A DNA stretch of 44,714 nucleotides from Deltaproteobacteria bacterium (GCA_003194495.1 PQXE01000003.1:60207-104920), one strand, 5' to 3'; positions 8,650-17,272 are shown, counted from the stretch's first letter. Numbers and translations: made by a program. The notes: a model not told the origin generated them from the sequence alone.

Positions 8650-9813
8650 TTATTTTTTCGCGTACTCCTTATTTAACGCCTGGCCGATAACGTTGCGCAG
8701 GATCTGGTTTGTGCCCTCATATATCTGGAGGATTTTTGCATCCCGCATCATTTTTTCAACCGGATAGGACTTCATATATCCATAACCGCCCAGGATCTGG
8801 ACCGCATCAGTGGTTACCTGCATGGCCATATCAGTGGCAAAAAGCTTTGCCATTGCAGATATTTTGGCAGTGTCCTTTGTTCCCTCATCAATGGTCCTGG
8901 CTATTGAATACACAAGGGCCCTTGAGGCCTCTATCTTTGTGGCCATATCCGCCAGCATATGCTGTAAGGCCTGAAAGGAGATTATCGGCTGGCCGAACTG
9001 TATCCTCTGCCTTGCATATTTGACCGCTTCATCCAGGGCCGCCTGGGCAAGTCCGACTGCTATAGCCCCTATGCCGGGTCTGGCTATGTCCAGAGTCCTC
9101 ATGGCCATTATGAAACCCTGGCCCTTCCTGCCAAGAATACGGTCCTTTGGAATGCGGCACTCATTGAATACGAGTTCCCTGGTTGATGAGGCATTCAGCC
9201 CCATCTTTCGTTCTTTTTTCCCAAAGCTGAATCCTGGATCACCCTTCTCAACAATAAAGGATGTTGCACCCCTTGCACCTTTGTTTTTATTGGTCATGGC
9301 CACGATGGTATATATTTCTGCTTCACCGCCGCTGGTTATCCACTGTTTGGTACCGTTTAAAACCCAGTGGTCTCCATCTTCCACGGCTGTAGTCTGTATC
9401 CCCGCGGCATCACTTCCGGCATTGGCTTCGGTAAGCCCGAAGGCTACAAGGCGCTTGCCTGCGGCAATATCCGGGAGATAGCGGGCCTTTTGTTCATCAG
9501 AACCAAAAAGCAGAATAGGATAACCTCCCAGCGCACTGGCAGCAAAAGTCGTAGTAACAGCGATGCAACCATAGGCAAGTTGCTCCAGCGCCAGGCAGTT
9601 TTCAAAACAGCCTTTTGCAAAGCCACCATATTCTTCAGGGATATAAAGCCCGAAAAGATCCGCCTGGGCCATATCCTTCATGATATCCCAGGGAAATTCC
9701 TCATTCTCATCGAGTTGTGCTCGTACAGGAATGATCTTTTCCACGGCTATCTGGCGTGCCAGATCCACGATCATCTGTTGCTCTTCTGTCAAGAAATAAT
9801 TGACATGTGCCAT
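8650..9813 (-). CDS. Acyl-CoA dehydrogenase
   Basis: FAD enzyme that introduces a trans-2 double bond into acyl-CoA and passes electrons to ETF. Seen are FLTEEQQMIVDLARQIA at the N-terminus, FGLTEANAGSDAAGIQTTA (FAD/substrate loop), WITSGGEAE, QILGGYGYMKSYPVEKMMRDAKI, and the catalytic Glu in IYEGTNQILRNVIG, all of the short/medium-chain type. The frame allows a GTG at 9834, but ATG 9813 has an AGAAAGGA Shine-Dalgarno eight bases upstream and starts MAHVNYFLTEEQ. Directly upstream of etfB-etfA and inside a fatty acid synthesis cluster, it may work as a reductase or as a dehydrogenase; the sequence does not decide. Confidence 0.94.
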   Translation of the reverse strand: MAHVNYFLTEEQQMIVDLARQIAVEKIIPVRAQLDENEEFPWDIMKDMAQADLFGLYIPEEYGGFAKGCFENCLALEQLAYGCIAVTTTFAASALGGYPILLFGSDEQKARYLPDIAAGKRLVAFGLTEANAGSDAAGIQTTAVEDGDHWVLNGTKQWITSGGEAEIYTIVAMTNKNKGARGATSFIVEKGDPGFSFGKKERKMGLNASSTRELVFNECRIPKDRILGRKGQGFIMAMRTLDIARPGIGAIAVGLAQAALDEAVKYARQRIQFGQPIISFQALQHMLADMATKIEASRALVYSIARTIDEGTKDTAKISAMAKLFATDMAMQVTTDAVQILGGYGYMKSYPVEKMMRDAKILQIYEGTNQILRNVIGQALNKEYAKK

Positions 9814-9846
9814 ATAGAAATCCTTTCTCTCCACTCAGTACCCATA

Positions 9847-10830
9847 TTACCAGCACATGGCCACAGATCCCCAAGTAAAACCCCCTCCGAAAGCAACCAT
9901 CAAAATACGGAGGCCGGGGGTCAACAGTCCTGTTCGATTAGCTTCATCAAGGGCAATGGGTATGCTCGCCGCCGAGGTATTACCATACTTGTGAATATTG
10001 ATAAAGATTTTCTCCTTAGGAAGCCCCAACCTCTCTCCCAGAAAATTAATGATTCGAGTGTTGGCCTGATGAGAAAACAGAAGGTCCACATCATCGCCAT
10101 TCCACCCATTTGCCTCCAAAGCGTCCCATGCCACAGACTCCATTGCTTTGACAGCATGTTTGAACACCTCTCTACCCTGCATCTGAATATACTGCCATCC
10201 CTTTTCAAGGTTTTCATGACTCACCGGGAAGGCCGTCCCAAGACCTTTTAAGATAAGAAGCTCTCCTAATGAACCATCTGCATGGAGGTGAGTAGAGAGA
10301 ATGCCCCTGTCCCCTCTGGTACCGGTGAGTACTGCGGCCCCCGCTCCATCACCGAAAAGCACGCATGTATTCCGGTCTTCCCAATTTGTAACCCTGGAGA
10401 GCACCTCGCTCCCAATCACAAGGATTTTCATACTGTGGTTACTGCGTATAAATTTATCTGCCACGGAAAGCGCATAAAGAAAACTGGTGCAAGCGGCATA
10501 CAGGTCAAAGGCCCCGGCTTTTTTTGCTCCCAGCTCATTCTGCACCAGACAGGCAACAGAGGGCATTGGCATGTCCGGAGTCATGGTACCGACTATAATA
10601 AGATCCAGATCCTGTGGGAGCACTCCTGCCACATCAAGGGCCTGTTTTGCTGATCGTGTAGCAAGATAAGAATTGGTCTCCTGGTCATTAGAGATATGGC
10701 GTTGAATGATACCTGTCCTGGTGCGTATCCACTCGTCGGTAGTATCCACCCTGCTTTCCAGGTCCTTGTTGGTTACCACTCTTTGGGGTACGTAAGACCC
10801 TGTCCCGATGATTATACTGCGAATAGGCAT
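9847..10830 (-). CDS. fabH: 3-oxoacyl-ACP synthase III
   Basis: Initiating condensing enzyme that joins an acyl-CoA primer to malonyl-ACP. The catalytic triad is visible as Cys114 (DLYAACTSFLYAL), His in LLFSHQANTRI and Asn in IHKYGNTSAASIPIAL. The N-terminal GTGSYVPQRVVTN and DEWIRTRTGI are canonical. At 327 residues it is full length. It lies downstream of plsX, the usual order. In many relatives fabD follows; here acd-etfB-etfA follow instead. Confidence 0.97.
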   Translation of the reverse strand: MPIRSIIIGTGSYVPQRVVTNKDLESRVDTTDEWIRTRTGIIQRHISNDQETNSYLATRSAKQALDVAGVLPQDLDLIIVGTMTPDMPMPSVACLVQNELGAKKAGAFDLYAACTSFLYALSVADKFIRSNHSMKILVIGSEVLSRVTNWEDRNTCVLFGDGAGAAVLTGTRGDRGILSTHLHADGSLGELLILKGLGTAFPVSHENLEKGWQYIQMQGREVFKHAVKAMESVAWDALEANGWNGDDVDLLFSHQANTRIINFLGERLGLPKEKIFINIHKYGNTSAASIPIALDEANRTGLLTPGLRILMVAFGGGFTWGSVAMCW

Positions 10831-10874
10831 AATGATTAGATTTTAATCGATGGAGCCTCGTTGGGACTTTGACG

Positions 10875-11882
10875 TCACTGGGCTACCTTGAACAGATCCT
10901 GTCTTTTGGCAAGAGAGTTTTCAAGTTTATCAGCCAACTCTATCTTAGCAAGTTCATGGGCTAGTTGTATTGCGTTTTTAACTGCTTTGGAACCGGAGAG
11001 CCCGTGACATATGATTGCTATCCCGTTGATCCCCAACAGCGGAGCGCCACCATACTCAGCATAGTCTATTATCTTGTAGAATCTCTGAAAGGCGGATTTC
11101 AAGGGATGTCCCATGTCGGCCATAAGACTTCCCCCAATCTCTGACTTCAGCATGGTAAGTATGGCCTTTGCAAGACCTTCACTCAATTTTAGACATATGT
11201 TACCCACAAATCCGTCGCACACTATTACGTCTACGTCGCCTTTGAAGATTTCACCGCCTTCCACATTGCCGACAAAGTTCAGATCACTGCCCGCAAGGAG
11301 ATCATACGCCTTTCTTACAAGTTGGTTGCCCTTGGTGTCTTCCTCCCCGATACTTAACAGCCCAACTCTGGGTCGATAATTATCCAAAAGTTCTCTGGAA
11401 AATACTGAGCCCATTATTCCGAACTGTAGCAGATGAACGGGCTTGCAGTCTACGTTTGCCCCCACGTCTATCATGGTCACGGGCTTTTTCAGGGTCGGCA
11501 TAAGCGTGGCGATGGCCGGCCGAACGCCATTGATTCTGCCCAGAGCAACCATGGCTGTTGCCAGCGTGGCCCCTGAGTTGCCTGCACTGAGTATGGCCTT
11601 GGCCTTTCCCTGACGCACAAGTTCAAAAGCAACTCTAATTGAAGAATCCTTTTTTTGTCTCAGAGAATCAGCCGGGGATTCTTCCATATCAACTACTTGA
11701 GAGGCCGGATAGATGCTGATGGGCAAATCACCCCCGCCCTGCCGCTTAAGCGTTTCCCTCAACACATCTTCTATCCCGACCAAGGTAATCTCAACGCCGT
11801 GATCTCTGGCCGCGTCGATTGATCCCTTTACTAAGACATCAGGGCCTCGATCACCCCCCATGGCATCTACTGCTACAGACAT
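10875..11882 (-). CDS. plsX: Phosphate acyltransferase
   Basis: Makes acyl-phosphate from acyl-ACP, the donor for PlsY in phospholipid synthesis; peripheral membrane enzyme. Recognised by MSVAVDAMGGDRGPD, ILSAGNSGATLATAM, TMIDVGANVDCKPVHLLQF, LLSIGEEDTKGN and VVCDGFVGN-like IVCDGFVGNICLK. Normal length (335 residues). It starts three bases after the rpmF stop, so the two genes are coupled. Confidence 0.97.
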   Translation of the reverse strand: MSVAVDAMGGDRGPDVLVKGSIDAARDHGVEITLVGIEDVLRETLKRQGGGDLPISIYPASQVVDMEESPADSLRQKKDSSIRVAFELVRQGKAKAILSAGNSGATLATAMVALGRINGVRPAIATLMPTLKKPVTMIDVGANVDCKPVHLLQFGIMGSVFSRELLDNYRPRVGLLSIGEEDTKGNQLVRKAYDLLAGSDLNFVGNVEGGEIFKGDVDVIVCDGFVGNICLKLSEGLAKAILTMLKSEIGGSLMADMGHPLKSAFQRFYKIIDYAEYGGAPLLGINGIAIICHGLSGSKAVKNAIQLAHELAKIELADKLENSLAKRQDLFKVAQ

Positions 11883-11885
11883 TTT

Positions 11886-12071
11886 CTAGTCTAAATCTTT
11901 TTCTTCATTGAACACTTTTCCCCTATAGGTACCACAATGGGGACAAATCCTGTGGGGAGGCTTGGGCTCTGTACATTGAGGGCATGTTGAAAGACTCGGT
12001 ATGCGAAGCGCATCATGCGAGCGACGATTACCCTTGCGTGAACGTGAAGTTTTTCTCTGTGGAACTGCCAT
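11886..12071 (-). CDS. rpmF: 50S ribosomal protein bL32
   Basis: Small basic ribosomal protein. It starts [20 protein letters not shown] as expected and carries the four-Cys zinc ribbon CPQC ... CPHCG of the zinc-containing L32 type. Its 61 residues are normal. It is followed directly by plsX, the classic yceD-rpmF-plsX-fabH arrangement. Confidence 0.97.
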   Translation of the reverse strand: MAVPQRKTSRSRKGNRRSHDALRIPSLSTCPQCTEPKPPHRICPHCGTYRGKVFNEEKDLD

Positions 12072-12159
12072 TTCTTAATACCTCTTAACTTTTAATATTC
12101 TAGCCTAACATAGATAAGCCGAAAAAGGATATTCATTTGACTGCTTCACGCAGCTTTTT

Positions 12160-12311
12160 GTAACCGTTCACGGGATTACAACGCCCGTTTTACCGCAAAC
12201 CCACCGAACTGTAAGCGTGCTGCAGATGCGAGGCGTACAGGTACACAGACGTACTCCCTGTACTTCAAGTGCCCGACAACAAAGCAGATGAGGTGCCCTG
12301 TGAACGGTTAC
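12160..12311. repeat. 152-bp dispersed repeat with GTAACCGTTCAC-type termini, copy 1
   Basis: Bounded by GTAACCGTTCAC (12160-12171) and GTGAACGGTTAC (12300-12311). Its reverse complement aligns along its length with 38011-38169, including CACTTGAAGTACAGG and GCCTCGCATCTGCAGCAC. It fills the rpmF-yceD gap. On the minus strand its terminal GTAA supplies the last base of the final yceD codon and the TAA stop (12308-12310). It has no coding capacity; probably a miniature element or REP-like repeat. Confidence 0.85.
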
Positions 12312-12841
12312 AGCTTTTTTAACACACTAAATGGATTATTCAAAGTTTCTGCTCGGCAACGGCATTTCTCTTTATTAAGATCCGCACCGCACCCGGGACA
12401 GATGCCCTTACAGTCCTCCCTGCAGACATGCCGCATAGGAATTTGTAGCAGAATCTGTTCCCTGAATATTTCCCCTAACCGGATTTCAGCCCCATCATAC
12501 AAGGATACTTCCATATCTTCTTTACCAAGGGCTATTTCTTTTTTCTCCTCTACCGATTGACCAGGGACCAGTATATAGAAAAAAGAGGTGTCTATCTCCT
12601 GATTATACTCCTCCAGACAACGGTCGCACTTGATGACAATCAATGCCGCAACCTTACCGTCCAGATGCACATCCCCATCAACACGGTGGAGAAAGACGTC
12701 CCCTTTTGCAGTGCCCTGTATTCTGCACTCCTCTGTCTCAGACAAAAGCCCCGGCATATCTTCAAAGAACAGATGCAGACCATCTTCCGGAATGTCCTCT
12801 ACAGGGACAGTGTTTCTAAATCCTTTTAGATCTTTGGTCAT
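12308..12841 (-). CDS. yceD: YceD family (DUF177) protein
   Basis: DUF177/YceD proteins are needed for normal 23S rRNA accumulation in plants and E. coli and sit upstream of rpmF. The signature Cys motifs are present: IVIKCDRCLEEYNQEIDT in the middle, then CREDCKGICPGCGADLNKEKC near the C-terminus. At 177 residues it is typical. The C-terminus reads VLKKL followed by a TAA lying in the terminus of a dispersed repeat, so the original end may have been slightly different. Confidence 0.9.
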   Translation of the reverse strand: MTKDLKGFRNTVPVEDIPEDGLHLFFEDMPGLLSETEECRIQGTAKGDVFLHRVDGDVHLDGKVAALIVIKCDRCLEEYNQEIDTSFFYILVPGQSVEEKKEIALGKEDMEVSLYDGAEIRLGEIFREQILLQIPMRHVCREDCKGICPGCGADLNKEKCRCRAETLNNPFSVLKKL

Positions 12842-12918
12842 TAAACGCTAAGGCCAATGGCCTGGTTAATTTCAGATTATTAAAGCTCTTAACACGAATC
12901 TCGCACTATATAGAATGG

Positions 12919-13641
12919 CTAAGCCTTGTCAAGATAAGTAGAAGTAGGATTTACTATTCTGGCAATAATTATTCCTGCCTCGTAAAGGATATACAAGGGC
13001 ACTCCCATCATGGCCATATTGAAAATATCCGGCGTTGGAGTGAGAATGGCAGCCATTATGGCAATTAATAGAATCGCATAACGTCTATATCTGCCAAAGG
13101 TCTCAGGACCACAGATTTTCAGCCTGCAAAGCAGTGTCATGATCAATGGAATTTCGAAAATTACGCCAAAGCTAATAAGAAAAAGGCCGATAAAATTCAC
13201 AAATTTGCCCACAGCTATTACAGGCTGCAGGTGTTGTGACTGGTAACCCAGGAGGAAGTTTATCCCAAACGGAAGGGTTATAAAAAAACAGAAAAGGGTC
13301 CCTGCATAAAAGAGTAGAAGCGCAGACAGCATAAACACCAGGGAAAATTTTCTGGAAAAACCAAGCACATCTACCAGCCCCTGCGACATACGCCGGAGTA
13401 TCCACGGCGCCAGAAGCATTAATGCTCCAACGCTTGAGAGCTTGAGCAGGGCCAGCATCGGCTCCAGCACTCCAAAAAAGGCCAGGTGCTGCTCAAAATG
13501 GGACTGAAGAAAGGCCAGGAAATGAGGAGAAAGCCAGTATAGAATGGCAGTGAGCCCTGCAAAGCAAATCGCTGTTTCCAGTAGAAATCGCCTTAAATAT
13601 TTAAGCAGGCGCACCAGGATCTGGGGCAGAGATTCAGGCAT
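12919..13641 (-). CDS. tatC: Sec-independent protein translocase TatC
   Basis: Polytopic inner-membrane receptor of the twin-arginine pathway. Six hydrophobic segments are visible across 240 residues. Family landmarks include FGVLEPMLALLKLS (periplasmic loop), the conserved Phe-Glu-Pro region LISFGVIFEIPLIMTLL, and AAILTPTPDIFNMAMMGVPLYILYE. No tatA/tatB gene is adjacent, so the partners must be elsewhere. It lies about 80 bases upstream of yceD on the same strand but may have its own promoter. Confidence 0.93.
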   Translation of the reverse strand: MPESLPQILVRLLKYLRRFLLETAICFAGLTAILYWLSPHFLAFLQSHFEQHLAFFGVLEPMLALLKLSSVGALMLLAPWILRRMSQGLVDVLGFSRKFSLVFMLSALLLFYAGTLFCFFITLPFGINFLLGYQSQHLQPVIAVGKFVNFIGLFLISFGVIFEIPLIMTLLCRLKICGPETFGRYRRYAILLIAIMAAILTPTPDIFNMAMMGVPLYILYEAGIIIARIVNPTSTYLDKA

Positions 13642-13660
13642 AGTTTTTTGCTCTACCTAA

Positions 13661-13864
13661 ATTAAACGATTAGCTATTAGCAGTTAGCTATTAGTTTAAT
13701 GATTACAGGAGGTTTTACTATTACAAACTTTTACCCTGTTGAATGCAGCTTCGCTGCCCCCTTTGGGGATTCAACAGGGTGAACCTGTTGGATGTTATTT
13801 CTAATTAACATAATGTCCTGATTTTTCAAAGCTAAACGCTAATGGCTAACATCTAATTGCTCAA
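13661..13864. repeat. TTAGC-type dispersed repeat (copy 1) with an embedded 48-bp palindrome
   Basis: The ends are runs of TTAGC/GCTAA words (GATTAGCTATTAGCAGTTAGC on the left, GCTAAACGCTAATGGCTAAC on the right). The body shares TTTAATGATTACAGGA and TATTACAAACTT with 41866-42070. At 13733-13780 it carries a palindrome with ACCCTGTTGAAT / ATTCAACAGGGT arms, which recurs inverted at 27603-27648. The right end overlaps the purQ stop codon (TGA in TTGAGCAATTAG on the minus strand). Confidence 0.8.
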
Positions 13865-14691
13865 CTGCCGAGCTTTTCCCGCACATAGTTCATGGCATTT
13901 CGGAAAAAGGCCAGCCCCGCCCCTTTCTCGGGCAATTCTTCCCTGGTCCATCGTGGATGGTTGGTCCTGTGATGAAAGGCCTCAGGATGGGGCATCAGGC
14001 CCATGAGCCTGCCTGTAGTATCACAAATGCCGGCTATGGCGAGTTCCGAGCCATTGGGATTGAGGGGATAGTCTTGTGTGGGCTCCCCTGTTACAGGTGA
14101 TACATACTGAAGTGCAATAAGGCCTTCTGCCACCAGCCGGTCCCTTACAGATATGTCAATTGTCACGAACTTTCCTTCTCCGTGTCTTACCGGTAACTCA
14201 ATATGGTCTATACCACGGGTAAATATGCAAGAAGAGTCCGGAGATACCTTGCAAGTGACCCACCGGTCTTCGAATCTGCCGGAATCGTTATAGGTGAGAC
14301 TTACGTAGCGTTGCTCATAATCACCATCAAAACCCGGCAGGAGCCCGGTCTTCGCCATCAACTGAAAACCATTGCACACCCCCAGTACCAGACCCCCACT
14401 TTCCACAAATTCCAGGAGTTGATCCAGCAGACGTTCTCCTGTTCCCCTGACCCTGGCATTTCGGAACCTGTACGCCCCGGCCTGTGCCGCCCCCAGATTG
14501 TCACCATCTAAAAATCCACCCGGCAGGTTAAGGAAGTGATAGTCATCCAGGCGAACGCTCCCATCCAGGAGATCACTGAGATGTACTATATCAACGTGAT
14601 CTGCACCGGCCAGTCTGCATGCATTGGCCATCTCTATCTCACAGTTGGTTCCGTATCCGGCTGTAACTATTACACGTACTTGGGATGTCAT
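13861..14691 (-). CDS. purQ: Phosphoribosylformylglycinamidine synthase glutaminase subunit (PurQ)
   Basis: Class I glutamine amidotransferase that supplies ammonia to PurL in purine synthesis. The nucleophile is Cys106 in LVLGVCNGFQLMAKTG and the catalytic His-Glu pair is in MPHPEAFHHRTNHPRW. The N-terminal VIVTAGYGTNCEIEMANACR and FLNLPGGFLDGDNLGAA match PurQ. At 276 residues it belongs to the longer PurQ type. No purS or purL is adjacent. The TGA stop coincides with the end of a dispersed repeat. Confidence 0.93.
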   Translation of the reverse strand: MTSQVRVIVTAGYGTNCEIEMANACRLAGADHVDIVHLSDLLDGSVRLDDYHFLNLPGGFLDGDNLGAAQAGAYRFRNARVRGTGERLLDQLLEFVESGGLVLGVCNGFQLMAKTGLLPGFDGDYEQRYVSLTYNDSGRFEDRWVTCKVSPDSSCIFTRGIDHIELPVRHGEGKFVTIDISVRDRLVAEGLIALQYVSPVTGEPTQDYPLNPNGSELAIAGICDTTGRLMGLMPHPEAFHHRTNHPRWTREELPEKGAGLAFFRNAMNYVREKLGS

Positions 14692-14883
14692 GTAAACTCC
14701 TGAGCTACCTGCAACTCTATATACTAGATATTATTACGTTAAATGAATATGGTGAAGCGTTCACGGAATGTTGAAATTAGAAATTTGGCCTTCATGCTTT
14801 TGTACTGTTTCAGATGATCGTATTATCTGATAGCCCACGGCGTTCTGAATCTTTTTGTTCCACTTACCCCAATTTCCAATTTC

Positions 14884-15774
14884 TTATGCCTCCAACCACT
14901 GATTAATCTCATTTTCAAGGAGCCCATAAAAGGCATCAGAGCCTCCTAAACCGGTTCGACCGAAGGTATAATTGATCTCAATAAATAAGGGAATATTAGA
15001 TCCCTCCAAAAAAACAAAGTCAAAACCCGCCATATTGATTCCAGTATGTGTGCACAGCTCTCTTACTGCTTTTCTTCCTATGGCTTGCAACTCCGGATCG
15101 GACAGGGAATCAATTTGTCCACCCTTTGCAATATTGTGGAGAAAACCCGATGTGTTGCATCGCCAGTAGCTCTGGATGTGATTTCCTATGATCACAACCC
15201 TGAGGTCCCTTTGGAGATTAGGAATAAATTCCTGCAATACAAATCCAAAAAGGCCCTGTATTTCAAAATGCTTGAGTATTTCTGTTGCCTGCTCCAAATC
15301 CCGATCGTTTCTTATCAACCAAATCTGGGAGCCCTCTCCACCACCGGTCCCCTTGATTACAAATGGATAATCCGGGAGCCTGGGACAATGGCACATTTCA
15401 GGGTGGTCGCCCAGCATGGTTTCCACTCTGGGGAAAATCCACGTCCTCGGATGAGGAATCCCGAAACTCCAGAATAGCAGGGAATCGCCCACCTTTCCCT
15501 CCCACTTAAAACGAAGATCGTAGTTCGGGAAAACATTGGCACACAGAGTTCGGCACAGGAAATAGAGTTCTTTGGACACCGTCTGTGGTAATATAATTGC
15601 CCTGGCTGTTGTGAGGTTGTGAATCATGTCCTCATCCCAGATACCCCTTTCCCAGTAAAAGATGTCGCCTTTAATCATGGGATGAAAGGATATTACAGGG
15701 CCTTTGGCTTCAGGCCTTGTTTTCTGATTTATAATATTTTTCCTCCAATCTGTGATTGAGTAGGCATCCTTCAC
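14884..15774 (-). CDS. RimK-like ATP-grasp domain protein, function unknown
   Basis: ATP-grasp fold ligase. The nucleotide-binding part is seen as YPFVIKGTGGGEGSQIWLI, then FVLQEFIPNLQRDLRVVIIG and the metal-binding region MAGFDFVFLEGSN / PLFIEINYTFGRTGL. The substrate is unknown; RimK-type enzymes add amino acids to proteins or small peptides. The predicted GTG start at 15774 lies inside a miniature element (15763-15957) and lacks a clear Shine-Dalgarno, so the native 5' end may have been replaced. The next internal Met is residue 33 (SFHPMIKGD). It lies between purQ and a PfpI gene on the same strand, with no obvious functional link. Confidence 0.75.
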   Translation of the reverse strand: MKDAYSITDWRKNIINQKTRPEAKGPVISFHPMIKGDIFYWERGIWDEDMIHNLTTARAIILPQTVSKELYFLCRTLCANVFPNYDLRFKWEGKVGDSLLFWSFGIPHPRTWIFPRVETMLGDHPEMCHCPRLPDYPFVIKGTGGGEGSQIWLIRNDRDLEQATEILKHFEIQGLFGFVLQEFIPNLQRDLRVVIIGNHIQSYWRCNTSGFLHNIAKGGQIDSLSDPELQAIGRKAVRELCTHTGINMAGFDFVFLEGSNIPLFIEINYTFGRTGLGGSDAFYGLLENEINQWLEA

Positions 15775-15957
15775 AACAGGTCAAGAGCAGTTTACACTTT
15801 TTGTTGGTCTTATATTTTGGCAGTAAAACTGGAAATTGGAAAAAATGCAAAGATGTAGATGCGTTACCTAATTTCAAATTTCCAGTTTCGACATCTGCAT
15901 TCAATTCGATAATACACGCTTTTCCTAAAAAATGTAAACTGGTGAATGAAGGATGCC
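15763..15957. mobile_element. 195-bp miniature inverted-repeat element (GGCATCCTTCA termini)
   Basis: GGCATCCTTCACAACAGG at 15763 is mirrored at 15957 as the complement of GGCATCCTTCATTCACC. Both ends continue inward to a shared CAGTTTACA(C/T)TTTTT. The interior has a second inverted pair, AACTGGAAATTGGAAA against AATTTCAAATTTCCAGTT. One end overlaps the 5' end of the ATP-grasp gene and the other lies 11 bases from the PfpI stop. Single ends of the same family occur at 19757-19788 and 43629-43668. No clear target duplication was seen. Confidence 0.75.
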
Positions 15958-15968
15958 CCCTGTGCTTT

Positions 15969-16472
15969 TCAGGTCAGGGCCTGTATGACCTCGCCCATAA
16001 AAGCAGGGAGGTCCGAAGGTTGGCGAGAGGTTATGATATTGCCATCTACCACGACCTCCGAGTCCTCATAGAGCGCACCCGAGGCCTCCAGTTCACTTGC
16101 CACACCTCTATAGCAGGTAGCCCGCCGCCCTAACAAGACCCCTGCCGATACCAAAATCTGGGGGCCGTGACAGATGGCGGCCACGGGCCGTCCCTTGTCC
16201 ACAAACGCTCTCACAATATCCTGAACTTGCGGAATTGAGCGAAGCGTCTGAGGTGCCGCCTTACCTCCGGGCAGAAGAAGCAATCTAAAACCATCAGGCT
16301 GCACGTCGTCCAGAGCCAGGTTGGCAGTCACTGTATAACCCCGCTTTCCCTTTATCCGGCCCCATTCCGGCGCGGCTATGTCCACCTGATAGCCTGCCTC
16401 TTTAAGCCGGTACATAGAACACAGGAGTTCGCTGTCTTCAAATCCATCCGCACTCAAGATAAGCACCCTCAT
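15969..16472 (-). CDS. DJ-1/PfpI family protein
   Basis: Class I amidotransferase-like fold. The nucleophile elbow is AAICHGPQILVSAG (Cys followed by His). The start MRVLILSADGFEDSELLCS and FRLLLLPGGKAAPQTLRS match the PfpI/YhbO type, whose members act as glyoxalase-like or deglycase/protease-like stress proteins. The 167-residue length is normal. The precise activity cannot be told. A CAGGAGGT-type sequence (complement of ACCTCCTG) sits upstream of the ATG. Confidence 0.88.
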   Translation of the reverse strand: MRVLILSADGFEDSELLCSMYRLKEAGYQVDIAAPEWGRIKGKRGYTVTANLALDDVQPDGFRLLLLPGGKAAPQTLRSIPQVQDIVRAFVDKGRPVAAICHGPQILVSAGVLLGRRATCYRGVASELEASGALYEDSEVVVDGNIITSRQPSDLPAFMGEVIQALT

Positions 16473-16504
16473 TTTTCAGACCTCCTGGTCGGTTTAAACC
16501 TAAG

Positions 16505-16603
16505 TTGAGCGGTTAGCTGTTAGGGTTTAGCTTTGGAAAATGGTTCCTGATTTTGTAATAGCAAAACATCCTGTAATCATTAAACTAATAGCTAATCGCT
16601 CAA
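16505..16603. repeat. TTAGC-type dispersed repeat, copy 2 (99 bp, inverted ends)
   Basis: TTGAGCGGTTAGCTGTTAG at 16505-16523 is matched at 16585-16603 by the complement of TTGAGCGATTAGCTATTAG (two mismatches). The body contains TTTGTAATAGCAAAACATCC and GTAATCATTAAAC, shared with the copies at 13661, 27650 and 41868. The remaining gap to the next gene (16604-17092) also has a TTATCCTTCA/TGAAGGATAA hairpin at 16734-16757; no gene was seen there. Confidence 0.78.
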
Positions 16604-16892
16604 TTTAAGTTATAGCACATGATTTGTATGAACACAGCATATCGGTTGCCGGGGCGGGAAGAGGGCCAATATGTATGGAAAAACCTACATATAAAAATGT
16701 GAATTAACAGGTAGTTAGCTAACGTGAGCTGTTTTATCCTTCACTCTTGAAGGATAATCCTAACAAAAATATCCGTCCGACATTATTCAGTCATGGCTAA
16801 AAGTTACTAAAATCAATAAGTTAACTTAAATAAAATCTATTGGGCATATTCTTTGCTGTATGAAGGGGGCTTTAGGGCTACACATGTAGTTA

Positions 16893-16933
16893 GTGTCTGA
16901 ACGAAAAGGCCGTTCAGACACAATTTTGAATTC
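16893..16933. repeat. 41-bp palindromic repeat, copy 2
   Basis: Arms GTGTCTGAACG and CGTTCAGACAC (16893-16903 and 16911-16921) surround a short loop and are followed by AATTTTGAATTC. The same sequence lies inverted at 5462-5502. A partial echo (TTTTCGTTCAGGTACT) follows at 17018. It sits upstream of the small secreted protein pair. Confidence 0.75.
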
Positions 16934-17092
16934 TTAATTTTGAATTTTAAATTAAAAAAGGAAATAATCTTAATATGTTAACGGTCCCCTATCTAAATTG
17001 AAAAAACAAAATTTGAGGTTTTCGTTCAGGTACTAATTAAAAAAATGGATTACGAAATAAATTTTTTCATTTCAAAAAAAGGAGAAAATAGA

Positions 17093-17272
17093 ATGAAAAG
17101 GACTATTGTGTCGGTATCTCTTGCAATGTTAATGTGTTTTGGTTTCATGGGCTTACAGGAAGTAGGGAGCACTACAACAGAGGAAGCTGTGATCGTAGTA
17201 GAAGAGACAGCAAATGTGACTGCACCGGCAGAGGCTGTTCCGCTGGCAGAAGAGGCTGCCCCTGCTAATTAA
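17093..17272 (+). CDS. Small secreted Ala/Glu-rich protein (paralogue lacking lipobox Cys)
   Basis: Start chosen at ATG 17093, which has a strong AAAAAAGGAGAAAATAG ribosome binding site; the frame upstream of it is not protein-like. The product begins MKRTIVSVSLAMLMCFGFMG, a signal peptide, followed by a low-complexity tail rich in Thr, Glu, Ala, Pro and Val (EEAVIVVEETANVTAPAEAV). It resembles the downstream gene in both signal peptide and tail, so the two are tandem paralogues. Where the second has a lipobox Cys, this one has Leu (GFMGLQEVG), so it should not be lipidated. Function unknown. Confidence 0.7.
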   Translation: MKRTIVSVSLAMLMCFGFMGLQEVGSTTTEEAVIVVEETANVTAPAEAVPLAEEAAPAN

